Shown: positions 17,108-25,513 of the stretch, one piece after another
How positions within the stretch are numbered: the stretch's first letter is position 1
How the letters are laid out: each line of letters begins with the position of its first letter
From: Anaerolineales bacterium
GTDB taxonomy: Bacteria; Chloroflexota; Anaerolineae; 4572-78; J111
Reading direction: 5' to 3'
Assembly: GCA_015075405.1 (NCBI GenBank)
Contig: JABTUK010000005.1
Coordinates: forward strand, 1,168,199 to 1,232,198
DNA length: 64,000 bases
Notes under the pieces: model-generated
What the model was told of the DNA's origin: nothing
Seen by the model: only the letters and a program-made list of their open reading frames with translations
Database searches by the model: none
Translations under genes and position numbers: made by a program

Positions 17108-17425
17108 TTGAGTACCTATACCCCCCAAGTCGGTGATGTGATCAAAATGCGCTCCTGGCATGGAATTGTTTTGGATATTTTTCGCAGTGATGCTAACAAG
17201 ACGGTGCTACAAGTACAAACCGTGCGAAATATCTTTCGCAAACTGGGGCCGGAATTAATTGAAGTTGATCTTGCGCCTGAGCATATTGCCCCGGCAACCC
17301 TGGAAGACCTGCATCGAGAAATTGCTTTGCATCGAGAGATGCAGGAAAATGCGCTTCAACAGTTTATAAGCCAAGCCGCAGAGTCGTCAACCTTATCCGT
17401 TAGCGAGAAAGTGTTGGAAGTTTAG
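17108..17425 (+). CDS. Hypothetical protein with SH3/KOW-like N-terminus
   Basis: 105 residues from TTG 17108; a GAGG lies about ten bases upstream. I do not recognise the family. The first 45 residues (VGDVIKMRSWHGIVLDIF) look like a small beta-barrel of the SH3/KOW kind. A charged helix rich in His, Glu and Gln follows (about 60-90). It is the only plus-strand gene in the surrounding 20 kb and lies just after a four-hairpin repeat. Confidence 0.5.
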   Translation: MSTYTPQVGDVIKMRSWHGIVLDIFRSDANKTVLQVQTVRNIFRKLGPELIEVDLAPEHIAPATLEDLHREIALHREMQENALQQFISQAAESSTLSVSEKVLEV

Positions 17426-17470
17426 GTGAACATCAATTGTTTCGGTCATCATCCCGCGCCTCCTTTTCTT

Positions 17471-17606
17471 GGGAGTGTTCACGAGCCTGAGCACGTCGCC
17501 AATGATGAAATCTTTTGCTGGCGCTGACGGGAGACGGGAGACCGAGGACCGGGTTGCTATCTGTAACCGGTCTCCCGTCCCCGGTCCCCGGTCGTATTTT
17601 CCAAGG
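17471..17606 (+). other. GTTCACGA leader-like motif plus word palindrome
   Basis: The motif GTGTTCACGAGCCTGAGCAC (17474-17493), followed by GTCGCCAATGATGAAATC, precedes a palindrome of GGGAGAC/GTCTCCC words (17519-17593) and then GTATTTTCCAAGGAGAG. The same series occurs at 36497-36720 in front of an ATPase gene, but here no plus-strand gene follows. Confidence 0.6.
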
Positions 17607-17655
17607 AGAGATTCTAAAGCAGAATAGGTCCAATGTAAAGAAAAGGCCGGCGCGT

Positions 17656-17808
17656 CTACGAAAATTTGGCGATAACCCTTTCGATAGCCTCGAGGCCCAG
17701 CTTTAGCTTTTCGAGTTCGGGGCCAAAGCTGATGCGGCAGTAGCTTTGATAACGGCGCAGGGAGCGCCGCCGGTCGGGGTTGACATCAAAGAAAATGCCC
17801 GGCATTAT
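17656..17808 (-). pseudogene. C-terminal stub of a class I/II aminotransferase
   Basis: About 50 codons on the minus strand read DVIIMPGIFFDVNPDRRR, then SYCRISFGPELEKLKLGLEAI, ending at TAG 17656. This is a typical C-terminus of a PLP aminotransferase, containing the substrate-binding Arg in RISFGP. The frame continues into the deaminase gene in another phase and has no start of its own. The rest of the gene is absent, so it is probably a deletion remnant. Confidence 0.65.
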
Positions 17809-17810
17809 AA

Positions 17811-18287
17811 TTACGTCCAAAATCCCTCGTGAACCAGCCTGGCCTCCTCCTCGATCAGCGGGCCGATGACCTCCACCGGCCGGCCGCTGCGAGCGAAAAC
17901 CTCGCGACAGGGCAGGCGCATGGTTTCGTTGTCGGGGTGACTGCTGCCGGTCATAGCATATAGCCCTTCCTCGCTCAAGGCAAAGACCACCCGGCCCACC
18001 CCGCCCCAATGAATGGCCCCGGCGCACATGGCGCACGGTTCGGTGCTGGTGTAGAGGGTGCAGTTGCGCAAGGTTGCGGGGTCGAACTGCCGCCAGGCCA
18101 GGCGAATGAGATTGGTTTCGGCGTGGCCGGTGCAGTCGCGCTCGCTGTTGACCGTGTTTTCGGCTTCGAGCAGCACGACGTTGTTTTCGTCAACCAGAAT
18201 GGCCCCAAAGGGATGGTTGCCCCGCTCCCTGGCCCGCCGCGCTACCCCAATGGCGCGGCGCAAGTGTTGGAGATGAAGTTCGTCCAT
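17811..18287 (-). CDS. Nucleoside/guanine deaminase-like enzyme (CDA fold)
   Basis: 158 residues from ATG 18287 with a GAGAGGA ribosome-binding site. The zinc and catalytic motifs are HAETNLI (His and Glu) and PCAMCAGAI (two Cys). The C-terminal region is that of the guanine deaminase/tRNA-adenosine deaminase branch, which is compact. It deaminates a purine or cytosine-type ring in the cytoplasm. Next to BMP-type permeases and a molybdopterin hydroxylase, guanine to xanthine is a plausible reaction. The specificity is not proved by the motifs. Confidence 0.85.
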   Translation of the reverse strand: MDELHLQHLRRAIGVARRARERGNHPFGAILVDENNVVLLEAENTVNSERDCTGHAETNLIRLAWRQFDPATLRNCTLYTSTEPCAMCAGAIHWGGVGRVVFALSEEGLYAMTGSSHPDNETMRLPCREVFARSGRPVEVIGPLIEEEARLVHEGFWT

Positions 18288-18717
18288 CGTTAATCCTCTC
18301 TTGTCATCATCAGGTCTTACGCAGTTGATCAAGATAAAGAGCAGAATTTTCGGAATGAGAGAATAAAAATTCCTAAATTCTGTAGATTCTGCTCTGACTT
18401 ACGCCATTTTCAATACCAACCGCGTAACTCTCGTCATCATCTGAATGTTACCTTAAACAAGGGTCTGCCCCAAAAGCCGGGTTGTTCATGTCATTCTGAG
18501 GCGAAGCCGAAGAATCCCTCGAATCTTCGCTTAAGACCTAAACCTGACCGGCGGCTGAATTGAACCTTCTGAGCTAAAGTTGCCGCTCAACCCCTGAGTT
18601 GAGGTCGGTGTGGTTCAAGTTGTCTCTTTTTTCGACCTTTACCGGCGTCTCCTTTTCCAATTTTAAGGTTCTGGTACTTGACAACTGTACTATATCGGTA
18701 GGCCGCCCAACGCAGGT
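18288..18717. other. Spacer with hairpin and repeat arm, no gene
   Basis: 18335-18395 holds inverted arms GAGCAGAATTTT/ATTCTGCTC. 18487-18520 is one arm of a GTCATTCTGAG repeat whose partner is at 19707-19743, beyond the next gene. No coding sequence is seen. Confidence 0.6.
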
Positions 18718-19560
18718 TTAAACTATTTTCTCCGTCCATTTTTTTGCAAGAGCAACGCATACATCCTCATAGAGTTCTCTCAAATCATTTTCTTTTGTCA
18801 AAAGTTCTCTACAAAACGTAGCAGTAAATAGATAATCTAAATCTGCAACAGCGTTCGTAATATGTTTGTCTCGTATACTTTCAAATCCCCCCTTAGCTAT
18901 GTATTTGAGACCTCTAGCAGCGATACAAAGAAAATTGTGACTCGAAGCAGACGGACAAGACACCAGGTGTTTGGCGGCATCCTCTGACCATCCCAAACTA
19001 ATCATTGAAAAATAACACATTTTAGAAAGGAACGGCATTGTGAGAAGTTCCTGAAATAAATTACGGTCTCCTTTACGCAACTGTTTGATGGCACTATTTG
19101 GTAATGATGATTTCCAAAATTCTATAGACGCAGCAACATATTTTCTGTTTTCTGAATGATTCAGTTGTTGTTCATGAGCCATAGCTTGCGCTTCAAGCAC
19201 ATCTTTTTCTAACGAGTCTAAAAATGTAGTCATGCCTTTATTGATCTCATAGAGTATTCTTTGCACATGTAACGTTCCTATGCGGTCCACAATATCAAAT
19301 TGAGGGATTCCAGAGTTTCGCTCCATCCTAAGTAATTTGCCGCATGAGTAAGCTACTAAAACACTCTCTGGATATTTAGCTAGAACTTTTAGTGACTGTT
19401 GAACTGTATATTTCCAATTAGGATTTTTCATCATTTCAACAAAAGCTGTGTCAGCTAAAATAATGAACTCGTTATTTATATTTGCTCTGGCTATACACTC
19501 AGAAAGCAATTGCTCATCCCGAAGGTAGTTCTGGTCAACAACTATAAAGGGTAGCGCCAT
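18718..19560 (-). CDS. PIN-like domain protein, possibly laterally acquired
   Basis: 280 residues from ATG 19560. A GTG at 19578 is possible, but a promoter -10 just upstream leaves a short leader that suits 19560. The opening FIVVDQNYLRDEQLL gives an early Asp; then FIILADTAFVEMMK, and near the C-terminus NAVADLDYLFTATFCRELLT with an acidic ENDL. This order of acidic residues recalls PIN-like nucleases, but I cannot name a family. The gene is much richer in A and T than its neighbours and has its own promoter. It sits between the two separated arms of a repeat that is elsewhere about 100 bp. A foreign cargo gene is likely. Confidence 0.6.
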   Translation of the reverse strand: MALPFIVVDQNYLRDEQLLSECIARANINNEFIILADTAFVEMMKNPNWKYTVQQSLKVLAKYPESVLVAYSCGKLLRMERNSGIPQFDIVDRIGTLHVQRILYEINKGMTTFLDSLEKDVLEAQAMAHEQQLNHSENRKYVAASIEFWKSSLPNSAIKQLRKGDRNLFQELLTMPFLSKMCYFSMISLGWSEDAAKHLVSCPSASSHNFLCIAARGLKYIAKGGFESIRDKHITNAVADLDYLFTATFCRELLTKENDLRELYEDVCVALAKKWTEKIV

Positions 19561-19585
19561 TCGTTGTAACTTTGTCACAGTCTAA

Positions 19586-19613
19586 ATTATAACAAAGTTC
19601 TCTCTATTTGTAA
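19586..19613 (-). promoter_or_regulatory. Promoter of the PIN-like gene
   Basis: Minus strand: TTACAA (19608-19613), 16 bases, then a perfect TATAAT (19586-19591). Transcription would start about 16 bases before ATG 19560. Confidence 0.5.
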
Positions 19614-19752
19614 TTTAGAAAAATGTATGTGGATATTTTTGCAGCCGCCTAACAACATTTGACCAGAGTGACTTCTTGCCCCAGCAACCCGAACTCCGGC
19701 CAAGGCCCAGGGATTCTTCGACCTGCGGTCTCAGAATGACATGGATTTTAGC

Positions 19753-21312
19753 TTAACCTTCGGGTAAAGCATGCCGCTCGCCGGCCATCATCAGGCCCAA
19801 TTCTTCGACGGTGGTTTCGTCGTTGTTGACAATGCCCATAATTTCGCCGCCGAACATGACCACAATCCGGTCGGACAGGGCGCGGATTTCGTCCAAATCT
19901 TCGGAGATGAGCAGGGTGGCCAGGCCCTCGGCCCGCTGTTGTAATAATTGGGTGTGAATGTACTCGGTCGCGCCGATGTCCACCCCACGAGTCGGCTGGG
20001 CGGCAATCAGGACGTGCGGCCGGCGGGTCTGCTCACGGGCCAGGACCAATTTTTGAATATTGCCGCCTGACAGATTTTTGACCGGCGTCTCTTTGCTGGG
20101 CGTCTTGATGTTGAAGCGGCTGATAAGATCGCCGGCATGTTGAGCCACCTGTTTGAAATTCAAAAAGATGCCTTGACTGTAGGGCGGGTAGGCGTGGTCG
20201 CGCAGAATCAGGTTTTCGGCCACGCTAAAATCTTTGATCACCCCGTCGAGCATCCGTTCTTCGGGAATGTACGACACCCCGGCCTCGATCATCTGCGCCG
20301 GAGAAAAATGGGTCACATCCCGGCCGTCGAGCAAAATCTGGCCCGACGCGACCGGCCACAACCCGGCCAGCGCCTCGGCCAGCGCTTTCTGGCCGTTGCC
20401 CGACACCCCGGCCACGCCCACGATTTCGCCGCTGTGAATGTCCAAATTTATGTTGCGCAGCACCGGCGTGCCCTGGCCGCTGACCGCATTGACATTTTGT
20501 AGTTTCAAGCGGACTGCGCCGACGGCCACCTCCGGGCGGACTCGCTCCAGCGATACTTCCCGGCCGACCATCATTTGGGCCAGGTCGCGCTTGGTCACTT
20601 CGGCGGTCAGGCGCGTGCCGATCATTTTGCCGTTGCGCAGCACTGTCACCCGGTCGGTCAAAGCCAAAATTTCGTGCAGTTTGTGCGAGATAAAAATCAA
20701 GGCGTGGCCGTCGGCGGCCATTTGACGGAAGATAGCAAAAATATCGTCAACTTCCTGGGGCGTCAACACCGCCGTCGGCTCGTCGAGCACCAGCAGCGCC
20801 GCCCCGCGATACAACGCCTTGATAATTTCGACCCGCTGCTGCTGGCCCACCGCCAGATTGGAGATGGTGGCCTGCGGGTCAACCTCCAGCCCATATTTGC
20901 CGGCCAGTTCGCGGATACGGGCCGAGACGCGGTCCAGGTCGAGCCGGGGTTCGCGCGATGAAGGCAGGCCCAGGGCCACATTCTCGGCCACGGTCAGGTT
21001 GTCTACCAGCATAAAATGCTGATGAATCATGCCGATGCCGTGCCGGATCGAGTCCAGCGGCGAATGAATCCGGATCGGCTGGCCGTTCAGCAAAATCTCC
21101 CCGGCGTCGGGTTGGTACAGCCCGTATAAAATTTTCATCAGGGTGCTTTTGCCCGCGCCGTTCTCGCCCAGCAGGGCGTGAATTTCGCCGGCTTTGACCT
21201 CCAGATTGACCTGATCGTTGGCCAATACGCCGGGAAAACGCTTGACAATCCCGCGCATTTCCAGGGTTTCGATCCGGGGCAAGCCGGAGGGGAGAAGGTT
21301 TTGTTCGGACAT
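19753..21312 (-). CDS. BMP-type (purine/nucleoside) ABC transporter ATP-binding protein
   Basis: 519 residues from ATG 21312. Two ABC domains lie in tandem. The first has Walker A GENGAGKST, Q-loop IHQHFMLV, signature-like LAVGQQQR and Walker B LLVLDEPTA. The second has a degenerate Walker A (GVSGNGQKAL), signature LSGGNIQK and a Walker B changed to VLIAAQPTRGVD. This asymmetry is typical of the YufO/RbsA-like ATPases. The permeases at 24563-26724 and the fused binding protein at 21657-24026 complete the importer. Confidence 0.93.
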   Translation of the reverse strand: MSEQNLLPSGLPRIETLEMRGIVKRFPGVLANDQVNLEVKAGEIHALLGENGAGKSTLMKILYGLYQPDAGEILLNGQPIRIHSPLDSIRHGIGMIHQHFMLVDNLTVAENVALGLPSSREPRLDLDRVSARIRELAGKYGLEVDPQATISNLAVGQQQRVEIIKALYRGAALLVLDEPTAVLTPQEVDDIFAIFRQMAADGHALIFISHKLHEILALTDRVTVLRNGKMIGTRLTAEVTKRDLAQMMVGREVSLERVRPEVAVGAVRLKLQNVNAVSGQGTPVLRNINLDIHSGEIVGVAGVSGNGQKALAEALAGLWPVASGQILLDGRDVTHFSPAQMIEAGVSYIPEERMLDGVIKDFSVAENLILRDHAYPPYSQGIFLNFKQVAQHAGDLISRFNIKTPSKETPVKNLSGGNIQKLVLAREQTRRPHVLIAAQPTRGVDIGATEYIHTQLLQQRAEGLATLLISEDLDEIRALSDRIVVMFGGEIMGIVNNDETTVEELGLMMAGERHALPEG

Positions 21313-21333
21313 AGTAACCTTTAAGGCCAATAG

Positions 21334-21500
21334 CAAAAACTACAGGAACTTGTAGTAGTCAAGACGATATTGAACTGAATAGGTCGTAAAATCTCACGCG
21401 AAGACGCCAAGAACGCCAAGAAAATCTTTGCGACTTTGCGGTTTTGCGTGAGCTATTTGAGTCTAATATCTTGTTGACTACTACAAAAACTACAGGAACT
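21334..21500. repeat. 133-bp palindromic insertion flanked by 17-bp direct repeats
   Basis: Identical 17-base repeats (CAAAAACTACAGGAACT) at 21334-21350 and 21484-21500 flank a sequence with terminal inverted repeats TGTAGTAGTCAA and TTGACTACTACA. Inside is a second palindrome of CTCACGCGAAG and TTGCGTGAG. This has the form of a small insertion with target duplication. Confidence 0.75.
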
Positions 21501-21521
21501 CATAGAAACTGGGGGAATTGG

Positions 21522-21612
21522 TTAGCTCACGGATAAACACGGGTAAACACAGATTTTTTGTTGATTTCTATCCTTATCCGTGCGCTTCGCGTCTGTGTTC
21601 ATCCGTGAGCAA
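21522..21612. repeat. GCTCACGGATAAACAC palindrome
   Basis: The left arm GCTCACGGATAAACACGG with the repeated word TAAACAC pairs with GTCTGTGTTCATCCGTGAGC. It lies just downstream of the fused binding-protein gene and could help end its transcript. Confidence 0.7.
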
Positions 21613-21656
21613 TTTTTAGCCGCTCTTGAAATTTAACCAGAGCTTTCGCTTTTTAT

Positions 21657-24026
21657 CTATCTCGGTTCAGCCACAATCTCGATGGAGCCGTCAATCAGCC
21701 CAGCTTCGGCGGCCTGGGCCGCTTCGACGGCTTCGGCGGGCAGGCTGTCGTCATAGATCATCTTGATCCCGCCATTCGCGAAGGTCAGTTGGAGGACTTT
21801 ACCGCCCAACTCACCGGCCTGATGGCTCTTGATCATCTCTAACACCAAATTCTGCCAGTCGTACAGAGCCGTGGCGACCACCACATCGGGCGCGACCGGG
21901 CTTTGGTCGGCCTGAATACCGATCCAGGGGATACCTTTTTCTTTGGCTACCCCAATCGCCCCAACCACTTGCTGCGAGGAGCCGGTCAGCACATCAGCCC
22001 CGGCGTTGACCTGGACATTGGCTGCTTCCGCGGCCAGCGCCGTATCGCCAAAGGAGCCGGTGAAAGAGACGTTGACCTGGACTTCAGGATCGGTGGCTTT
22101 AACCCCGGCCAGAAAACCATCTACGTGGAGCTTGGCATCGCCGGCATCCACCGGCCCGACCAGGCCGATGACTTTGGCTGTGGTTAGTTTGGCCGCCAGC
22201 ACGCCGGAAACATAGCCGCCTTCATCACCGCGCGGCTCGTAGGCAAAGACGTTGGTCACGCCCTCTTCGGCCCCGGTGTTGGTGGTGGTGCCCCAGGCAA
22301 AGCTGGTTTCGGGGAAGTCGGGGGCGATTTCAAAGAGGGAGGCGCCGTACTGCGCGCCGTGAGCAATGATGAGGTTGTAGCCGTTGTCGGCGTAGTCGCG
22401 GATGGCGGCGGCGGCATCGGTCACGTTGAACATATTCTCGGTGTAGGCAATTTCGACCACATCCTCACCGGCAGCGGCCTGGATGGCTTTGAGGGAGTCA
22501 AACATAGATTGGCTCCAGGCATAGTCGGAGATGGTGCTGGGCATGATGATGGCGATGCGGATGGGTTCGATGTCCACCGCCATTGCTTCGGCTTCGGCGG
22601 GTGCTTCGGCCGGAGCCTCGCTCTCAGCCGGTTCAGCCGCTTCTGCTACAGTCCCTTGACCGGGCAGCCAGTAGGGCTGGGGCGGCCAGTTACCATCCAC
22701 AATCTCGGCCTCGGTCAACTGGAAGATGGCCAAAGCCTCGCCGGTGGCGCAGTCGCCGTTCTCATCACAGCCCAGATTGCCGGTCAGCCCTTTGTAATCT
22801 TTGGTTCCATACAGGGCGTCGCGCAGGGCCTGCCGGCCAATGCTCAGGGAACCGTCTTCATTCTGCACGGCCACTTGCTCGATGGCGGCAAACAGGATAT
22901 TGGTGGCGTCATAGGCGTGGGCGTGGTAGCCGCTGACCGGGGCTTCGCCGTAGGTTTCGGTGTACTTGGCCACAAAGTCATCATAGGCCTGGCCTTTGAC
23001 AAAGGGGCCGGAGATAAACATGCCGTTGCCGCACTCGCCGATCGCTTCCGGCACGGTGTCGGCCAGCAGACCGTCCGCGCCCATCAGGTAGGTCTCGGCC
23101 AGGTCTTGGACATCACACTTTTGGGCGGCCACAAAGTCGCCTTCGGGTTCAAAAATGGGCAGATAAATCAATTCCGGCTTGTCCGCGCCGATTTTGGTCA
23201 GCACGGCCTTCATATCGGTGTCACCGACATTGATCGCTTCCTGGCTGGTGATGCTTCCCCCCAGCTCGGTGAAAACCTGGGCAAACACTGCCTGCAATGA
23301 TTCGGCGTAGGGGCCGCCATCATGGATGGTGGCGGCGCTGCGCACGCCCAATTCATTGTAGGCAAATTCGGCGGCAACCCGGCCCTGGAACAAGTCGTTA
23401 TGGGCCGTGCGCAGATAGCCCGGATGGTGGTCGGGATGCTCCGGGTTGGTCAAATCGGGGTTGGTATTGGAGGAAGAGAGCATCACCAGCCCGGCTTCGG
23501 CCAGCAGCCCCATGGCAGCCCGGGCCTCACTCGAACAAGTGGTGCCAATCACCCCAACCACGGTGGGATCGGCGGCAATTTTTGTGCCGGCGGTCTGACC
23601 GCCCTCGGCGCTGCACAGCGAGTCTTCGCCGGTCAGCTCGATGGGGTGGCCCAGCAGTTCGCCGCCTTTATCAGCGACGGCAATTTCGACCGCGCGGACG
23701 TTATCGGTGCCCAACGGGGCGGTTGCGCCGGAAACGGTTTGAATCCAGGCGATGTGGATGGGGTCGCCGGCGGCGATTTCGACGCAGCCAATGGCGTCAG
23801 TGCAGCCATCGGTGGGGGCGGCGGCTTCAGGAGCTTCCGTAGCTTCTTCGGCGGCAGCGGGTTCTTCAGTTGTGGCCGGTTCTTCGGCTGCGCCGGGGGC
23901 TTCGGTGGCCGGAGCATCCGCCGCGGGTTCTTCGGCGGGGGCAGCCGGTTGAGCGCCGGTGCAGGCCGCCAGAACTATGGTGATGGCTATCAGTAAGGCT
24001 GATAGCCAGAATATTTGCTTTTTCAT
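21657..24026 (-). CDS. Lipoprotein fusing a LivJ-like and a BMP-like substrate-binding protein
   Basis: 789 residues from ATG 24026 with an AGGAGA ribosome-binding site. Residues 1-22 are a lipoprotein signal (VLAAC, Cys22), then a Pro/Ala/Glu tether to about 88. About 90-455 is a type I periplasmic binding domain of the branched-chain amino acid (LivJ/Peripla_BP_6) kind: IHIAWIQTVSGATAPLG, GVIGTTCSSEARAAMGL, YLRTAHNDLFQG, and SGYHAHAYDATNILFAAIEQ. A second Ala/Glu/Pro linker (about 456-486) leads to a BMP domain (about 487-789): IRIAIIMPSTISDYAWS, LIIAHGAQYGASLFEIAP, FAWGTTTNTG and VDGFLAGVKATDPEV. Each domain is full length, so one lipoprotein carries two complete receptors of different families. 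The cognate ABC parts flank it. I know of no standard family with this architecture. Confidence 0.9.
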   Translation of the reverse strand: MKKQIFWLSALLIAITIVLAACTGAQPAAPAEEPAADAPATEAPGAAEEPATTEEPAAAEEATEAPEAAAPTDGCTDAIGCVEIAAGDPIHIAWIQTVSGATAPLGTDNVRAVEIAVADKGGELLGHPIELTGEDSLCSAEGGQTAGTKIAADPTVVGVIGTTCSSEARAAMGLLAEAGLVMLSSSNTNPDLTNPEHPDHHPGYLRTAHNDLFQGRVAAEFAYNELGVRSAATIHDGGPYAESLQAVFAQVFTELGGSITSQEAINVGDTDMKAVLTKIGADKPELIYLPIFEPEGDFVAAQKCDVQDLAETYLMGADGLLADTVPEAIGECGNGMFISGPFVKGQAYDDFVAKYTETYGEAPVSGYHAHAYDATNILFAAIEQVAVQNEDGSLSIGRQALRDALYGTKDYKGLTGNLGCDENGDCATGEALAIFQLTEAEIVDGNWPPQPYWLPGQGTVAEAAEPAESEAPAEAPAEAEAMAVDIEPIRIAIIMPSTISDYAWSQSMFDSLKAIQAAAGEDVVEIAYTENMFNVTDAAAAIRDYADNGYNLIIAHGAQYGASLFEIAPDFPETSFAWGTTTNTGAEEGVTNVFAYEPRGDEGGYVSGVLAAKLTTAKVIGLVGPVDAGDAKLHVDGFLAGVKATDPEVQVNVSFTGSFGDTALAAEAANVQVNAGADVLTGSSQQVVGAIGVAKEKGIPWIGIQADQSPVAPDVVVATALYDWQNLVLEMIKSHQAGELGGKVLQLTFANGGIKMIYDDSLPAEAVEAAQAAEAGLIDGSIEIVAEPR

Positions 24027-24075
24027 TTTTCTTCTCCTGTAAAAAATTTGTTTCAAGTAAATTGACCAGTAACGG

Positions 24076-24184
24076 AAATTCAGTAAATCACGAATTGAGG
24101 AGCCAGCACCCCCAGGTGCGGCTCCGCTCGGCACGTAGGCGTGCCCGCTACGCGTCCTCAAAATTGTCATTTACTGAAATTAAT
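24076..24184. repeat. 107-bp palindromic MITE-like element, copy 2 (inverted)
   Basis: The reverse complement of the element at 14663-14769 with about a dozen differences. It lies immediately upstream of the fused binding-protein gene. Confidence 0.8.
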
Positions 24185-24462
24185 TGAGGCTCAAGACAGG
24201 TTTCAAAGAGCGATTGGCCAGGGCACACAACCTGGAAACGGTCGTGTTGAGCAAAGCCCATAGGCCCAAACTACTTCCCCCTGGTGATTTCCTAGCGGGT
24301 GCTTTGCCATCCTGCTTTCAGTGGTGCGCCCGATGCTTCAGTCGGGCGATAGCCGCTAAATGATTTCCTGAGACAACAACGAGCCTGAAGCAAACGTTTA
24401 GAGTTTTAGCTGCACCTCCTTTCCTATCGAGAGAGTTCTCGGAAAATAGATGTTGGCCTTAA
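24185..24462 (-). other. Unexplained leader region with hairpins, no gene
   Basis: It lies between the permease and fused binding-protein genes. On the minus strand it contains a hairpin CGCCCGACTGAAGCATCGGG and two GGAAATCA boxes, one followed by TTTAGCGG and one preceded by CCGCTA. I find no reading frame and no riboswitch I can name. Confidence 0.4.
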
Positions 24463-24464
24463 AG

Positions 24465-24519
24465 CAGACGGAAGACGTAACACGCAAGACGTATCGTCGG
24501 GCGTCTTACGTCTTCCGTC
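24465..24519. repeat. GAAGACGTAACACGCAAGACG palindrome
   Basis: The left arm GACGGAAGACGTAA pairs with TTACGTCTTCCGTC. It uses the same GACGCAACACG word set as other spacer palindromes. Confidence 0.7.
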
Positions 24520-24562
24520 AAGCAGAAAGGTGCGGTGGTTAACGACTTTCCGGGAAAGCTCA

Positions 24563-25513
24563 TCAATTTTGCCCCCGTTCAAACGGTTTGGTTAAGGCAG
24601 CCGGTTGGAGCGCCCGCCGGAAGGGGAAGGCCAGGGCGATGATGGTCAAAAGATACGGCAGCATCACCGCCACATCGGAGGGGAGGTTCAGGCCCAGCAC
24701 TTGCACCCACAATTGCAGCGCGTTGACCAGGCTGAACAGCATGGCCCCAATCAAAACCCCAAAAGGAGTCCAACTGCCAAAGTAAACCAGGGCCACGGCG
24801 ATAAAGCCCTGACCGTTGGTCATACCTTCTTGAAAGATGTTGAGCAGCGAGATGGACAGCGACGCCCCGGCCACCCCGGCCAGCAGCCCGCCCAGGGTCA
24901 CGGTAAAGTAGCGCACCCGCGTCACGCTGACCCCCAACGTATCGGCGGCCTGGGGGTTTTGGCCCACCGCTCGAATTTTGAGGCCGAGGGTGGTCTTGTT
25001 GAGCACCCACCAGGCAATGGGAACCAGGGCAAACGCGCCGTAAACCATCGCGCTGTGTTTGAAGAAGATTTCGCCCACCACCGGAATCTGGCTGAGGCAA
25101 AAGGAATCGCCCAAGCAAAAGTTCAGCTCGCCGAACCCTTTCACCCCTTCCACGGTGCCGAGGGTGGTTTTGAACAACAGACTGGAGATACCCAGGCCAA
25201 ACATAAACAAGCCAATCCCGCTGATGCCCTGTTCGGCTTTGAGGGTGACGCTGATAAAGGCCATGGCCAGGCCGAGCAATGCGCCTACGGCGGCCGCCGC
25301 CAGCAAGCCCAACAGCGGGCTGCCGGTTTTGAACAGGACAAAAAAACCACTGTAAGCGCCCATCAGCATAATCCCTTCGACGCCCAGGTTGAGCACCCCG
25401 GAGCGCTGGGCAAAGGTTTCGCCAATCGAGGCGTAAAGGTAAGGCGTTGCCAGCCGGATACCCGAATGACAGATACCGATGATAATCGCCAGGACGGTTA
25501 AATTTTCGTGCAT
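24563..25513 (-). CDS. BMP-type ABC transporter permease (NupC/YufQ-like)
   Basis: 316 residues with about eight membrane helices of the BPD_transp_2 family. The core motif is ASIGETFAQRSGVLNLGVEGIM, and the inner loop contains LGLKIRAVGQNPQAADTLG, the ATPase-contact region. Its ATG overlaps the TGA of the upstream permease by one base (ATGA), so the two are translationally coupled. It forms a heterodimeric channel with the 25513-26724 product. Confidence 0.93.
   Translation of the reverse strand: MHENLTVLAIIIGICHSGIRLATPYLYASIGETFAQRSGVLNLGVEGIMLMGAYSGFFVLFKTGSPLLGLLAAAAVGALLGLAMAFISVTLKAEQGISGIGLFMFGLGISSLLFKTTLGTVEGVKGFGELNFCLGDSFCLSQIPVVGEIFFKHSAMVYGAFALVPIAWWVLNKTTLGLKIRAVGQNPQAADTLGVSVTRVRYFTVTLGGLLAGVAGASLSISLLNIFQEGMTNGQGFIAVALVYFGSWTPFGVLIGAMLFSLVNALQLWVQVLGLNLPSDVAVMLPYLLTIIALAFPFRRALQPAALTKPFERGQN

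Noticed and set aside
22359..23996. Plus-strand frames opposite the fused receptor gene
   Set aside because: They are Gly/Arg-rich antisense translations of the binding-protein domains and show no family motif.
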